The position numbers and the translations under genes were made by a program. Positions 8,945 through 17,253 of a stretch of 64,000 bases of DNA are shown piece by piece. Origin of the DNA: an uncultured SAR86 cluster bacterium (GTDB taxonomy: Bacteria > Pseudomonadota > Gammaproteobacteria > Magnimaribacterales > AG-339-G14); the NCBI GenBank assembly GCA_902587545.1, contig CACILL010000002.1:124001-188000 (forward strand). The letters run 5' to 3'. Below the pieces are notes generated by a model. That model was not told where the DNA came from, searched no databases, and saw only the letters and a list, made by a program, of their open reading frames with translations. How positions within the stretch are numbered: the stretch's first letter is position 1; each line of letters begins with the position of its first letter.

Positions 8945-9070
8945 TTAATGCCTATGAATCATATGTTCTACAGAATGTTGCATTTTCTCTAGTTGAGTGT
9001 GATAGAAGTTATAAAGGAAAGCTCCTCCAAAAATTAAAATAAGAATTACAAATATCAAAGTTTTATTCAT
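8945..9070 (-). CDS. 41-residue single-pass membrane microprotein
   Basis: A short open frame reading MNKTLIFVILILIFGGAF and then a His-rich soluble tail (Q-H-S-V-E-H-M-I-H-R-H). It has one membrane helix with a short charged C-terminus. Its ATG overlaps the TAA of the preceding small gene (TAATG), and GGAG-like spacing is compatible with coupled translation. Support is the overlap, the clean membrane helix and the position inside a tightly packed minus-strand run. The function is unknown. Confidence 0.45.
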   Translation of the reverse strand: MNKTLIFVILILIFGGAFLYNFYHTQLEKMQHSVEHMIHRH

Positions 9071-9300
9071 TAGTTAATACTCCTATCAATCCACTCCTCT
9101 AAAAAACCTTCGTAGGGTTGTTCTCTATCGTGAATTGGCAAACCGTTATCATCAATAGTTACTCCAAAAAAATACCTTACTCCAACATGGAAGGATTCCA
9201 TAATAAAACCCTCATCTAGAGCTAATGGAACTCCTTGATGATCAGATCTGTATTTTAAATAGTTAAGAAATCTTATTGGTTGAAAATCTTCTTCATTCAT
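9070..9300 (-). CDS. Small hypothetical protein (76 aa)
   Basis: Starts at ATG 9300 (MNEEDFQPIRFLNYL...), overlapping the end of the upstream small gene by 8 bases; an in-frame TTG at 9306 is an alternative. It is acidic, with aromatic-rich segments such as MESFHVGVRYFFGV. No signal or membrane segment is visible and I do not recognise a family. Its stop overlaps the start of the 41-residue membrane microprotein, which argues for co-translation. Confidence 0.5.
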   Translation of the reverse strand: MNEEDFQPIRFLNYLKYRSDHQGVPLALDEGFIMESFHVGVRYFFGVTIDDNGLPIHDREQPYEGFLEEWIDRSIN

Positions 9301-9538
9301 TTTCAACTCTTTCCAGATGTTCAGCTAGTGTTTTCCAAATCTTAGATTGTGAACTAATTTCTTTTTTAGCCAATAATCCTGCGGCATTTCCATATGCCCT
9401 TGAAATATATGAATTATTTTCTTCAGAACAATCTAAAATATATGTGCTTCTTCCGAAATTAAACTTGATAGTCTTATCATCAACCACAGAAAATGTTAAG
9501 TGTGTCTTTTTAGATTCAAGTTTTTTTTGTTTTTTCAT
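9293..9538 (-). CDS. Small hypothetical protein (81 aa)
   Basis: A basic N-terminus (MKKQKKLESKK) is followed by short strands (THLTFSVV, TIKFNFGRSTYILDC) and a C-terminal helix. It is predicted soluble and I recognise no family. Its ATG overlaps the TGA of the DUF6285 gene (ATGA), and its 3' end overlaps the next small gene. It is therefore part of one continuous minus-strand transcript from the acyl-CoA dehydrogenase gene onward, although its role need not be linked to that pathway. Confidence 0.5.
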   Translation of the reverse strand: MKKQKKLESKKTHLTFSVVDDKTIKFNFGRSTYILDCSEENNSYISRAYGNAAGLLAKKEISSQSKIWKTLAEHLERVENE

Positions 9539-9885
9539 AACTTATATTTGGGATTATCTATTTTAATTTTTTCCTCTGTAAGGTCATAAAGAAAATCTAT
9601 AAGATCTTTGTCTTCATGGTTAAATTCTTTATCTCTTATTTTTTGAGACAATTTATCTATAGCGAAACCATTTTCTCCAATTAGCTTTGAACCTAATTCA
9701 GTGAATTTTTCATTAATCGCTTTTCCAGTTTCAACCTCTCTTTTAACGATATTCAAAACATTTAAAACAATTTGAAATTTAAACTTTTTATTTGCAGGAT
9801 GAGAGTCAGATTTTATTTCGTCATTGATAAAATCAATTATCGCCTCCAAAAGTTCTGCAGAGGTTGGTCTATCAAAAACACTCAT
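9535..9885 (-). CDS. DUF6285 domain protein
   Basis: 116 residues. The start, RPTSAELLEAIIDFINDEI, followed by FKFQIVLNVLNIVKREVE, matches the DUF6285 pattern, a small helical domain of unknown function. Proteins of this type are commonly encoded beside an APH-type phosphotransferase and an acyl-CoA dehydrogenase, exactly as here. It overlaps both neighbours by 4 bases (ATGA junctions). The inferred role is an accessory to the kinase/dehydrogenase pair upstream; no catalytic residues can be named. Confidence 0.7.
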   Translation of the reverse strand: MSVFDRPTSAELLEAIIDFINDEIKSDSHPANKKFKFQIVLNVLNIVKREVETGKAINEKFTELGSKLIGENGFAIDKLSQKIRDKEFNHEDKDLIDFLYDLTEEKIKIDNPKYKL

Positions 9886-10844
9886 AAGAAATTTTTATGT
9901 TTAATCATATTCATCAAGTCAAATTCCGTTTCCGATACCCTTCTGCCAATAGCTGCTTTTTCAACTGAATTTACCATGCCACTTAGATGAGCAAAAGTTT
10001 GCATCATGCAAATAACTCCCCATCGTAATGAACCATATAGCTGCCATATATCCAGCTGCGATTCTTCAATTTTTATATCAGAATTGGATTCATAGCCGGC
10101 GATGAGATCTTTGATATCTCCTAGACCGCCAACTCTTTTCTCGACGTTTCCAAATCGCCAAGAACGCACGCAAAGCCATCCTAAATCTTCCATAGGATTA
10201 CCGATATGTGCGAGCTCCCAATCAATAATGGATTCTAAATTTTCTTCCGAGATAATGAAGTTGCCAAAGCGAAAATCGCCATGAACCAAAACATCTCCAT
10301 AGTCAGTAAGCTCTTGAGCTTCCAGCCATTTAAAAGCTAAGTCAAAAACCGGTTGCGGTTGGTTAAAGCTCAGATATACCTGAAAAAGTTTTTCTAAAGA
10401 ATCTGAAAAGGTCACCTGATCAAGAGCTGTTAAATCGTCTAATTGTGTTTGGTGGATTTTTGCTAAAGATTTACCGATTTCAAAAGGAAGTTTTTCTCGA
10501 GCAGTTGCAAATTTTTCATCTCTAAGAATTTTACGAGGAATAGTCTCTCCTGGGATTGCTTCCATAACATATCCCTCACCTATTTCTTCGCCTTCAGAAA
10601 ACTCAAATAAAATTTCTGGTACCGGGGCACCATTTTTTTTTACAACTTTTTGTATTTTTGCTTCTAAGATTTTTGGAATTGCCATCACGGATTTTTCTTG
10701 TGACAGAGTTCGCCTTACAATCAACTCATCGTCATTAACAAGAATAATACGATTGATGTCTGCAGAAGCTCCCCCTGTAAGAGGAATAAGTTGTTTGATT
10801 TTTTGCTGCAGAGAATTTTCTAAAAATTCCTGAAAATTAGACAT
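9882..10844 (-). CDS. APH-family phosphotransferase (ACAD10/11-kinase-like, LvaA-like)
   Basis: 320 residues with the aminoglycoside-phosphotransferase/choline-kinase fold. LTGGASADINRI is the N-lobe loop, VHGDFRFGNF is the Brenner motif (catalytic Asp in HGD) and IIDWELAHIGNPMEDLGW is the metal-binding segment. This fold joined to an acyl-CoA dehydrogenase is found in mammalian ACAD10/ACAD11. A similar pair occurs in the Pseudomonas levulinate pathway (LvaA with LvaC), where the hydroxyl of a 4-hydroxyacyl-CoA is phosphorylated. The acyl-CoA dehydrogenase gene lies 1 base upstream and DUF6285 overlaps downstream, so the same chemistry is likely. The name aminoglycoside resistance would be misleading. 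Confidence 0.75.
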   Translation of the reverse strand: MSNFQEFLENSLQQKIKQLIPLTGGASADINRIILVNDDELIVRRTLSQEKSVMAIPKILEAKIQKVVKKNGAPVPEILFEFSEGEEIGEGYVMEAIPGETIPRKILRDEKFATAREKLPFEIGKSLAKIHQTQLDDLTALDQVTFSDSLEKLFQVYLSFNQPQPVFDLAFKWLEAQELTDYGDVLVHGDFRFGNFIISEENLESIIDWELAHIGNPMEDLGWLCVRSWRFGNVEKRVGGLGDIKDLIAGYESNSDIKIEESQLDIWQLYGSLRWGVICMMQTFAHLSGMVNSVEKAAIGRRVSETEFDLMNMIKHKNFL

Positions 10845-10845
10845 A

Positions 10846-12045
10846 TTAAGACACTAAGGATGCGTCTCGCTCACCAAAATCCCATCCAGGGCCATTGTTT
10901 TCGTAGTTTTTGAGAATACGTCTGGCAACGGATTGGACGTGAACTTCATCAGGACCGTCATAGATTCTTGCTTCTCTGGCATGTCGATACATCAAACTTA
11001 ATGGAGTATCGTCAGTGAGTCCTTTAGCGCCATGAACTTGGATGGCTCGATCTATGACATTGTGTAGCATCTCTGCCCCAACCACCTTAATCAAACCGAT
11101 TTCAATTCTGGCATCATCTCCCTGGTCAATTCTTTTAGCAGCATCAAGGGTTAAGTGACGAGAGGCTTGGATTTCACAAGCACTATCGAAGACAAATTTT
11201 TGTAGCAGTTGTTTTTTCGTTAGAGGTGTCCCAAAAGTTTCTCTCTCATGCATTCTTTCACAAAGCAGATCAAAAGCTCTTTGAGCTTGGCCTAGCCAAC
11301 GCATGCAATGAAAAATTCTACCTGGTCCAAGTCGTTTTTGTGCGATGATGAAACCTTGTCCCCTTGGACCCAATAAATTTTCTTCAGGAACTTCAACGTT
11401 GTCATATTTAACTTCGTAGTGTCCACCATTAATGCCAAGTACAGGAGTTTCTCGAACAATTTTATAACCTGGGTTATCTGTAGGAACAATAATCATGCTG
11501 AAAGCGCCATGACTAGGAGCGTCTAATTCAGTTCGACACATTACTGTAGTGTAAGCAGCTCTGGCAGCTCCAGTGGTAAACCATTTTGTGCCATTTATTT
11601 TCCACGTACCGTTATCAAGGATAGCTGTGGTTTGTAATTGGGTAGGATCTGAACTTGCAACATCCGGCTCGGTCATACCGAAACTTGGAAAAATTTCTCC
11701 CTGTACTAAGGGCTCAAGATATTGATCTCGCCAATGTGGCGAAGCAAATTCTCTAAGCATTATTGAATCTTGTAGAGAATGTGTGCCCAATGCCACCATG
11801 GCAAAAGAAGATCTACCAATGACCTCATTTACGTATACATATTCCATAAAAGGCATCCCGCCTCCACCAATATCTTCTGGGTGTCCCAATGCCCAAATTT
11901 TTTCATCCTTTGCCAATTGCATTAATGAACCAAGCATTTCTCGCGCCTCGGGCGTACCCTTAGCTAACTCAGTTTCTTTGGGATAAATTTCACTTTCAAT
12001 GAAATCTTTTACTTTTGCTCTAATTTTTGTCCAATCTTTACTCAT
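10846..12045 (-). CDS. Acyl-CoA dehydrogenase, ACAD10/11-like (LvaC-like)
   Basis: 399 residues from ATG 12045; a longer open frame reaches 12153, but that would run into lysS and has no family match. FAD and substrate motifs are seen in order: FGMTEPDVASSDP, WKINGTKWFTTGA, GPGRIFHCMRWLGQAQ and VHGAKGLTDDTPL. Near the C-terminus YDGPDEVH stands where classical enzymes have YEGT, a change typical of the ACAD10/11 branch. The expected role is acyl-CoA oxidation, or phosphate elimination working with the APH-type kinase encoded next. The gene follows lysS by 5 bases but belongs functionally with the two downstream genes. Confidence 0.85.
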   Translation of the reverse strand: MSKDWTKIRAKVKDFIESEIYPKETELAKGTPEAREMLGSLMQLAKDEKIWALGHPEDIGGGGMPFMEYVYVNEVIGRSSFAMVALGTHSLQDSIMLREFASPHWRDQYLEPLVQGEIFPSFGMTEPDVASSDPTQLQTTAILDNGTWKINGTKWFTTGAARAAYTTVMCRTELDAPSHGAFSMIIVPTDNPGYKIVRETPVLGINGGHYEVKYDNVEVPEENLLGPRGQGFIIAQKRLGPGRIFHCMRWLGQAQRAFDLLCERMHERETFGTPLTKKQLLQKFVFDSACEIQASRHLTLDAAKRIDQGDDARIEIGLIKVVGAEMLHNVIDRAIQVHGAKGLTDDTPLSLMYRHAREARIYDGPDEVHVQSVARRILKNYENNGPGWDFGERDASLVS

Positions 12046-12050
12046 AATTT

Positions 12051-13505
12051 TTATTTGTTTTTTAGTTGAGGAAATAATAAAACATCTCGAATAGATTCGG
12101 TACAGGTAATTAGCATAGTTAAACGATCTATACCAATACCAACTCCAGCACATGGAGCCAGTCCATGCTCTAGGGCTTCAATGTAATCTTTATCAAAATG
12201 CATCGCTTCATTATCACCTGAATCCTTTTTAACAACTTGCTCTTTGAAACGTTCTGCCTGTTCTTCAGGGTCATTTAACTCAGAAAAGCCGTTAGCAATC
12301 TCTTTACCGTCAATAAAAAGTTCAAATCTTTCTGCTATCTCAGGATTTACAGTTGAAGCTCTCGCTAAAGGTGAAACTTCAATTGGATATTCAGTAATAA
12401 AAGTAGGCTCTAAAAGTTTCTCTTCGACCAATGCTTCAAATATTTCATTTTTAATGATGGCCAATGAGGCTTTAGCATCAGTTTTTATTTTTTCTGCCTT
12501 GCAAAATTCCTTAAGTTTTTTGACATCCCTTAAGTCTTTTTTCTTCAAAGAAGTGAATTGCAATATTGCTTCATCCATAGTTAATTTATGAAAAGCTTTT
12601 TTAAATATATTTGTTTTATGAGGCAATGATTTTGTAATTGCTTTGAACATCTTCTCCACAAATTTAATTTGAAAGTCACTATCAACGTAAGCTGTATAAA
12701 ATTCCAACATGGTAAATTCCGGATTGTGTCTAGTTGAAAGCCCTTCATTTCTAAAATTTCTATTAATCTCAAATACTTTTTCAAATCCACCCACAATCAA
12801 TCTCTTTAAATACAATTCTGGTGCAACTCTTAAAAATAAATCCATATCCAAAGAGTTATGATGCGTAACAAAAGGTCTTGCTGTTGCCCCACCAGGAATG
12901 GGATGCATCATAGGAGTCTCAACTTCAATAAAGTCATCAGCCAACAAAAAAGCTCTGATTTTGCTTATTATTTCTGCTCTGGTTTTAAAGACCTCTAAAC
13001 TTTCTGGATTGGTCAATAAGTCTAGATAGCGTTTTCGGTAACGTAATTCGGTATCAGTTAAACCTATGTGTTTTTCCGGCAATGGTCTTAAAGATTTGGT
13101 TAAGAGTATTAATTTTTTAACATGTATCGAAAGTTCGCCGGTATTGGTTTTAAATACTGTGCCTTCTGCACCAACGATATCTCCTAAGTCATAATTTTTA
13201 AATTCATCATAATTAGAAATTTCATCAGCTCTAATGTAAAGCTGAATTCTTCCAGAAAAATCTTGAATGGTTGTAAAACTTGCCTTGCCCATCATTCTTC
13301 TAAGCATGATGCGTCCAGCGACTGTACCCTTTACTTTTTTCTTTTCTAATTCTTCTTTGGAAAATTCATCGAATTCATCTTTTAACTCTTGAGCCAAATG
13401 TTTTCTTTTGAAATCGTTTGGAAAGGCTTTATTAGCTTGTCTTAGTTCGGCTAGTTTTTTTCGCCTTTCTTCAATTAAATGGTTTTCTTCTTTGTCTTGA
13501 GACAT
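12051..13505 (-). CDS. lysS: Lysyl-tRNA synthetase, class II
   Basis: 484 residues. The N-terminal OB-fold anticodon domain (about 60-150, VAGRIMLRRMMGKASF) is followed by the class II catalytic core. Motif 2 is FEINRNFRNEGLSTRHNPEFTM and motif 3 is GVGIGIDRLTML. It attaches lysine to tRNA-Lys. Its ATG overlaps the TAA of prfB, giving the prfB-lysS pair known from E. coli. The length is slightly below the E. coli enzyme (505), mostly from a shorter N-terminus. Confidence 0.97.
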   Translation of the reverse strand: MSQDKEENHLIEERRKKLAELRQANKAFPNDFKRKHLAQELKDEFDEFSKEELEKKKVKGTVAGRIMLRRMMGKASFTTIQDFSGRIQLYIRADEISNYDEFKNYDLGDIVGAEGTVFKTNTGELSIHVKKLILLTKSLRPLPEKHIGLTDTELRYRKRYLDLLTNPESLEVFKTRAEIISKIRAFLLADDFIEVETPMMHPIPGGATARPFVTHHNSLDMDLFLRVAPELYLKRLIVGGFEKVFEINRNFRNEGLSTRHNPEFTMLEFYTAYVDSDFQIKFVEKMFKAITKSLPHKTNIFKKAFHKLTMDEAILQFTSLKKKDLRDVKKLKEFCKAEKIKTDAKASLAIIKNEIFEALVEEKLLEPTFITEYPIEVSPLARASTVNPEIAERFELFIDGKEIANGFSELNDPEEQAERFKEQVVKKDSGDNEAMHFDKDYIEALEHGLAPCAGVGIGIDRLTMLITCTESIRDVLLFPQLKNK

Positions 13506-14597
13506 TATGCAATTCCCTGCTTTAAACTAGCTTCAATAAATAAATCTAAATTTCCATCCAGTACATCGTTGCAATTTCCTGTTTCTACACCTGTTCTGAG
13601 GTCTTTAATTCTTGCCGAGTCTAATACGTAAGATCTTATTTGACTTCCCCAACCGATATCTGCTTTCGATGCCTCTAAATTTTCCATTTCTTGTTGTTGC
13701 TTTTTTAATTCTATCTCAAAGAGCTTTGCTCGTAACTGCTTCATCGCACTATCTTTGTTTTTATGTTGCGATCTTTGCGTTTGACACTGCACCACCACAC
13801 CCGAAGGTATGTGAGTCAAACGCACTGCCGAATCCGTTTTGTTAACGTGTTGCCCTCCTGCTCCACTTGCTCGGTAAGTATCGATTCGTATGTCAGCAGG
13901 ATTTAAATCAATTTGAATATCATCATCTACTTCTGGTGATACAAAAATTGATGCAAAAGAGGTATGACGACGATTTCCAGAATCGAAAGGAGATTTTCTT
14001 ACCAGTCGATGTACCCCTGACTCTGTTCTAAGCCAACCATAGGCAAACTCACCTTCAAATTTAATCGTAGCGCTTTTTATTCCTGCTACTTCTCCCGGAG
14101 AGACTTCAATTAATTCAGTTTTAAAACCCTTGTTTTCTCCCCATCTTAAGTACATCCGCAAAAGCATTTCTGCCCAATCCTGAGCTTCTGTGCCTCCCGA
14201 ACCAGACTGAATATCGAGATAAGTATTTGACTGATCCATCTTTCCTGAAAACATTCTACGGAACTCCAAATCCGCAATTTTTTCTTCAACTTTTAAAAGT
14301 TCTTCTTTTAATTGATTTGCCTCAGACTCATCTTCGCTGAGGAGCTCAAATAATTCATTTAGATCTCCCACAGAGTCATTTAATCCCTCTACCAAATCAA
14401 CAAGTTTTTCTAAAGAAGCTTTTTCCTTACCTAATTTTTGACTTTCTTCTTGATTGGACCAAACTTCAGGATCTTGAAGTCTAGTGTTGATATCGTTTAA
14501 GCGTTTTTTCTTTTCTTCAAAGTCAAAGGTACCCCCTAAGCTCAGCTAGAGACTTAGCAGCAACTTTGATTCTTTCACCTAAAGATAGTTCAACCAT
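13505..14597 (-). CDS. prfB: Peptide chain release factor 2 (programmed +1 frameshift)
   Basis: The gene starts at ATG 14597 ([10 protein letters not shown]...) and reads 24 codons to CTT followed by in-frame TGA at 14525-14523. A +1 shift at that point continues with GAC into the 340-codon main frame, giving 363 residues. The main frame has the GGQ motif (GAGGQHVN) needed for peptidyl-tRNA hydrolysis and the RF2-type region before it. It recognises UGA and UAA stops. Expression is expected to be autoregulated, because low RF2 favours the shift. thrC ends immediately upstream (TAA then ATG) and lysS overlaps downstream. Confidence 0.95.
14523..14540 (-). promoter_or_regulatory. prfB: RF2 programmed frameshift signal
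   Basis: On the minus strand the sequence reads CTTAGGGGGTACCTTTGAC. An internal Shine-Dalgarno-like AGGGGG lies three bases before CTT-TGA-C, the canonical arrangement known from E. coli prfB. The ribosome slips forward one base at CTT when release at UGA is slow. Confidence 0.95.
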
Positions 14598-15983
14598 TTA
14601 ATTTAAAATCTCCAAATTAATATAATTATTCAGGTCCTCAAAACTGTTTTCAAGCACTGAAAAAGATTCCTCTTTAGTCATAATTTCCTTTAGAGGACTT
14701 GGAGTATTTTCTTCTAATATATCCAATTCTTTATTTATTGCATCTGGGAATTTAGCTGGATGTGCTGTAGCAAAGGTTACAAGCTCCGAAGTATCAAGAT
14801 TAAGGTCTTTGTTTCCTTTTATTGCCGTTGCAGTATGAGGATCAAATAAAATATTCTCTGTGTCATAACTGTTTACGATTGTGTTAACAATTTCCTTATC
14901 ATTACAAGTAGAGCTTTGAAAAAAAGCTTTCACTTCTTGCCATATTTCGTCGGATTGATTGAAATCAATCGATTTTGCAGGAAACGATGAGAAAGTATCG
15001 CTAAGCTTGGTTCCATCTTTTTTGTAAATCTCGAATAATAACCTCTCAAAATTACTTGCTACAGAAATATCCATAGATGGAGCAAGAGAAGCGGATGTTT
15101 CTTTTTTTTGATAAACATCATCCGAGAAAAGTCGGTGCAAAACATCATTCTTATTTGTTGCGATATTGATTCCTTTATATGAAAGACCCATATTTTTTGC
15201 TGTCCAGCCAGCATACGCATGCCCAAAGTTTCCAGAAGGAATTGAAGCTACATAATCTTTTTTTAATTGAAGTTTGGTGGAAAAAAAATAAACACTTTGT
15301 GCCATGATTCTTGTCCAGTTAATTGAATTAATTGATACAAACTTGACCTCTTCGTTGGTGTTTGCTTTAAACATTTTTTTTACGTAATTTTGGCAATCAT
15401 CAAAATCACCCTTTACCGCTAAAGGAAATACATTTTTTGCATTTGAAGTTGTCATTTGTCTTTGTTGAACAGGAGAAATCTTCTGATGAGGAAATAAAAT
15501 AGCAATATCGATATCTTTGAATTTTTTACATGCTTCTATGGCCGCAGACCCTGTATCGCCTGAAGTAGCTCCAAGTACAACAATTTTTTTATCTGTTTTT
15601 TCAGCAGCTTTATCCAGTAAAGCCGCCAACAATTGCATAGCTACATCTTTGAAAGCAAAAGTTGGGCCATGAAACAATTCAAGGACATAGCCAATATTTT
15701 TTGTTTCAACTAACTTTACAACCTCAGGAATAGTAAAAGAGTCATAAGCATTTTTTACAACTTGCTCAAAGTCATTTTTTGATAAAAAACCTTCAACGTA
15801 TGGATACAAAAGGTGCGAAGCCAGTTCTTGATAGCTTGCAGTCTCAAAATCAGCGATTTCTTCTTTGGGAAACTTTGGAAAATTTTCTGGCACATATAAT
15901 CCACCATCTTTTGCAGTACCTGATGTAAGCACATCAATAAAGTTTAGCGCTTCTGAATTTCCTCTGGTGCTGAAGTATTTCAT
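14598..15983 (-). CDS. thrC: Threonine synthase
   Basis: 461 residues. The PLP-binding lysine is in HGPTFAFKDVAMQ (near residue 110), and the phosphate-binding and substrate loops GATSGDTGSAA and IPSGNFGHAYAG are present. It converts O-phosphohomoserine to threonine, the step after homoserine kinase. Its start is 1 base after the end of hom, so the two are co-transcribed, and its stop abuts prfB. No homoserine kinase gene (thrB) is in this window. Confidence 0.95.
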   Translation of the reverse strand: MKYFSTRGNSEALNFIDVLTSGTAKDGGLYVPENFPKFPKEEIADFETASYQELASHLLYPYVEGFLSKNDFEQVVKNAYDSFTIPEVVKLVETKNIGYVLELFHGPTFAFKDVAMQLLAALLDKAAEKTDKKIVVLGATSGDTGSAAIEACKKFKDIDIAILFPHQKISPVQQRQMTTSNAKNVFPLAVKGDFDDCQNYVKKMFKANTNEEVKFVSINSINWTRIMAQSVYFFSTKLQLKKDYVASIPSGNFGHAYAGWTAKNMGLSYKGINIATNKNDVLHRLFSDDVYQKKETSASLAPSMDISVASNFERLLFEIYKKDGTKLSDTFSSFPAKSIDFNQSDEIWQEVKAFFQSSTCNDKEIVNTIVNSYDTENILFDPHTATAIKGNKDLNLDTSELVTFATAHPAKFPDAINKELDILEENTPSPLKEIMTKEESFSVLENSFEDLNNYINLEILN

Positions 15984-15984
15984 T

Positions 15985-17253
15985 TTAGATATCTAAAATC
16001 CTAATATGAGTTAATGGTCCTGAAACCTCATCTAAAGCTTCCAATTCTTTGATAGTCTCTTGGATAGTCGTTTCATCGGAGTTACTTAGTACAATAACCA
16101 AGGGAATTTGGTCATCACTTCTCTCTAATTCGTTTTGAATAAGATTATCAATTGAGAGATTATTGTTCGCTAACAAAGTAGAAATTTTTGCCACTACTCC
16201 AGGTTTATCATTTACTTTAAGTTTTAGGTAGCGATCACAGGAAAAATTATCAAAACTTGAAGAAAGGTTTTGCTTAACAAATTTTCCATAATCAAAAATT
16301 TTTCCACGCGCTATATCGATAACGTCTGATAAGACTGAATTGGCCGTCGGTTTGGCTCCAGCGCCTGGTCCAGAATACATCGTACCGCCAACATTTTCGG
16401 CATTTACAAGCACCGCATTATTTTCATTTTGAATTGAGGCCAAAAGTGAATCTGTTTTTACAAAAGCAGGAAAACTACCAAGAGAAATCTGGTCTTTATT
16501 TTGCATGCCAACCGATAAGGGCTTTAAAACAAAATTTAATTGCTTGCCATAATCTATGTCATCAGGTGAGATTTTATCGATTCCTTCAAAGTATACATTT
16601 TCCATTGAAGAGTTTTGAAAAAAAGAAAGTGTCGCTAAAATACTTGTTTTTTGTGCAGCATCTTGACCCGAAATATCAAAAGAAGAATCGGGTTCAGCAA
16701 ATCCTTCCTTTTGAGCCAAAGCCAATGCAGTGTCAAAAGATAACTTTTCGTCAGCCATTTTAGAAAAAATAAAATTGGAAGTGCCGTTTAATATTCCTGC
16801 AAAGGAATTTATGTGATTACTAATTAAACCATCTCTAATGGTTCTGATAATTGGAATACCCCCAGCTACGGAAGCCTCAAAACCGATGTGAACCTTATTT
16901 TCCTTTGCCAATTCAAAAAGTTCTTTTGAATGAGCAGCAATGAGAGCTTTATTTGCCGTGACAAAATGTTTTTTATTTTTAAGTGCTGAAATAGCTAGTT
17001 TGTAAGCGTCTTCAACCCCGCCAATCAACTCCACCACAACATCAACATCATCTGACTTGGCAACTTCTTGAATATCAGTAATAACTGAAATATCTGAGAC
17101 TCCGGATACCTTGCCTTTTCTTGCACCAATCAAAGATATTGAAATATTCAAACCATAATTTTGATTAATAAGAGATTCCGAAGAAATGATACTTTCAATA
17201 AAAGCTGATCCGACATTTCCAGTGCCGCACAAACCTATTTTTAAATTTGTCAT
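15985..17253 (-). CDS. hom: Homoserine dehydrogenase
   Basis: 422 residues. The NAD(P)-binding loop GLCGTGNVGSAF is at the start, followed by TANKALIA and the catalytic core with FEASVAGGIPIIRTIRDG and LNGTSNFIF. A C-terminal ACT domain (about 340-420, NDKPGVVAKISTLL) probably gives threonine feedback control. It reduces aspartate semialdehyde to homoserine. It is the monofunctional type without an aspartokinase domain. The gene order alaC-hom-thrC resembles Pseudomonas-type clusters. Its ATG overlaps the last codon region of alaC. Confidence 0.95.
   Translation of the reverse strand: MTNLKIGLCGTGNVGSAFIESIISSESLINQNYGLNISISLIGARKGKVSGVSDISVITDIQEVAKSDDVDVVVELIGGVEDAYKLAISALKNKKHFVTANKALIAAHSKELFELAKENKVHIGFEASVAGGIPIIRTIRDGLISNHINSFAGILNGTSNFIFSKMADEKLSFDTALALAQKEGFAEPDSSFDISGQDAAQKTSILATLSFFQNSSMENVYFEGIDKISPDDIDYGKQLNFVLKPLSVGMQNKDQISLGSFPAFVKTDSLLASIQNENNAVLVNAENVGGTMYSGPGAGAKPTANSVLSDVIDIARGKIFDYGKFVKQNLSSSFDNFSCDRYLKLKVNDKPGVVAKISTLLANNNLSIDNLIQNELERSDDQIPLVIVLSNSDETTIQETIKELEALDEVSGPLTHIRILDI

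Noticed and set aside
9882-10844. Aminoglycoside resistance kinase
   Set aside because: The fold is right, but the neighbours (acyl-CoA dehydrogenase, DUF6285) point to acyl-CoA metabolism, and no other resistance gene or mobile element is near.
12046-12153. Longer start for the acyl-CoA dehydrogenase
   Set aside because: The extension lies inside lysS and reads unlike the family; ATG 12045 begins at the normal N-terminus.
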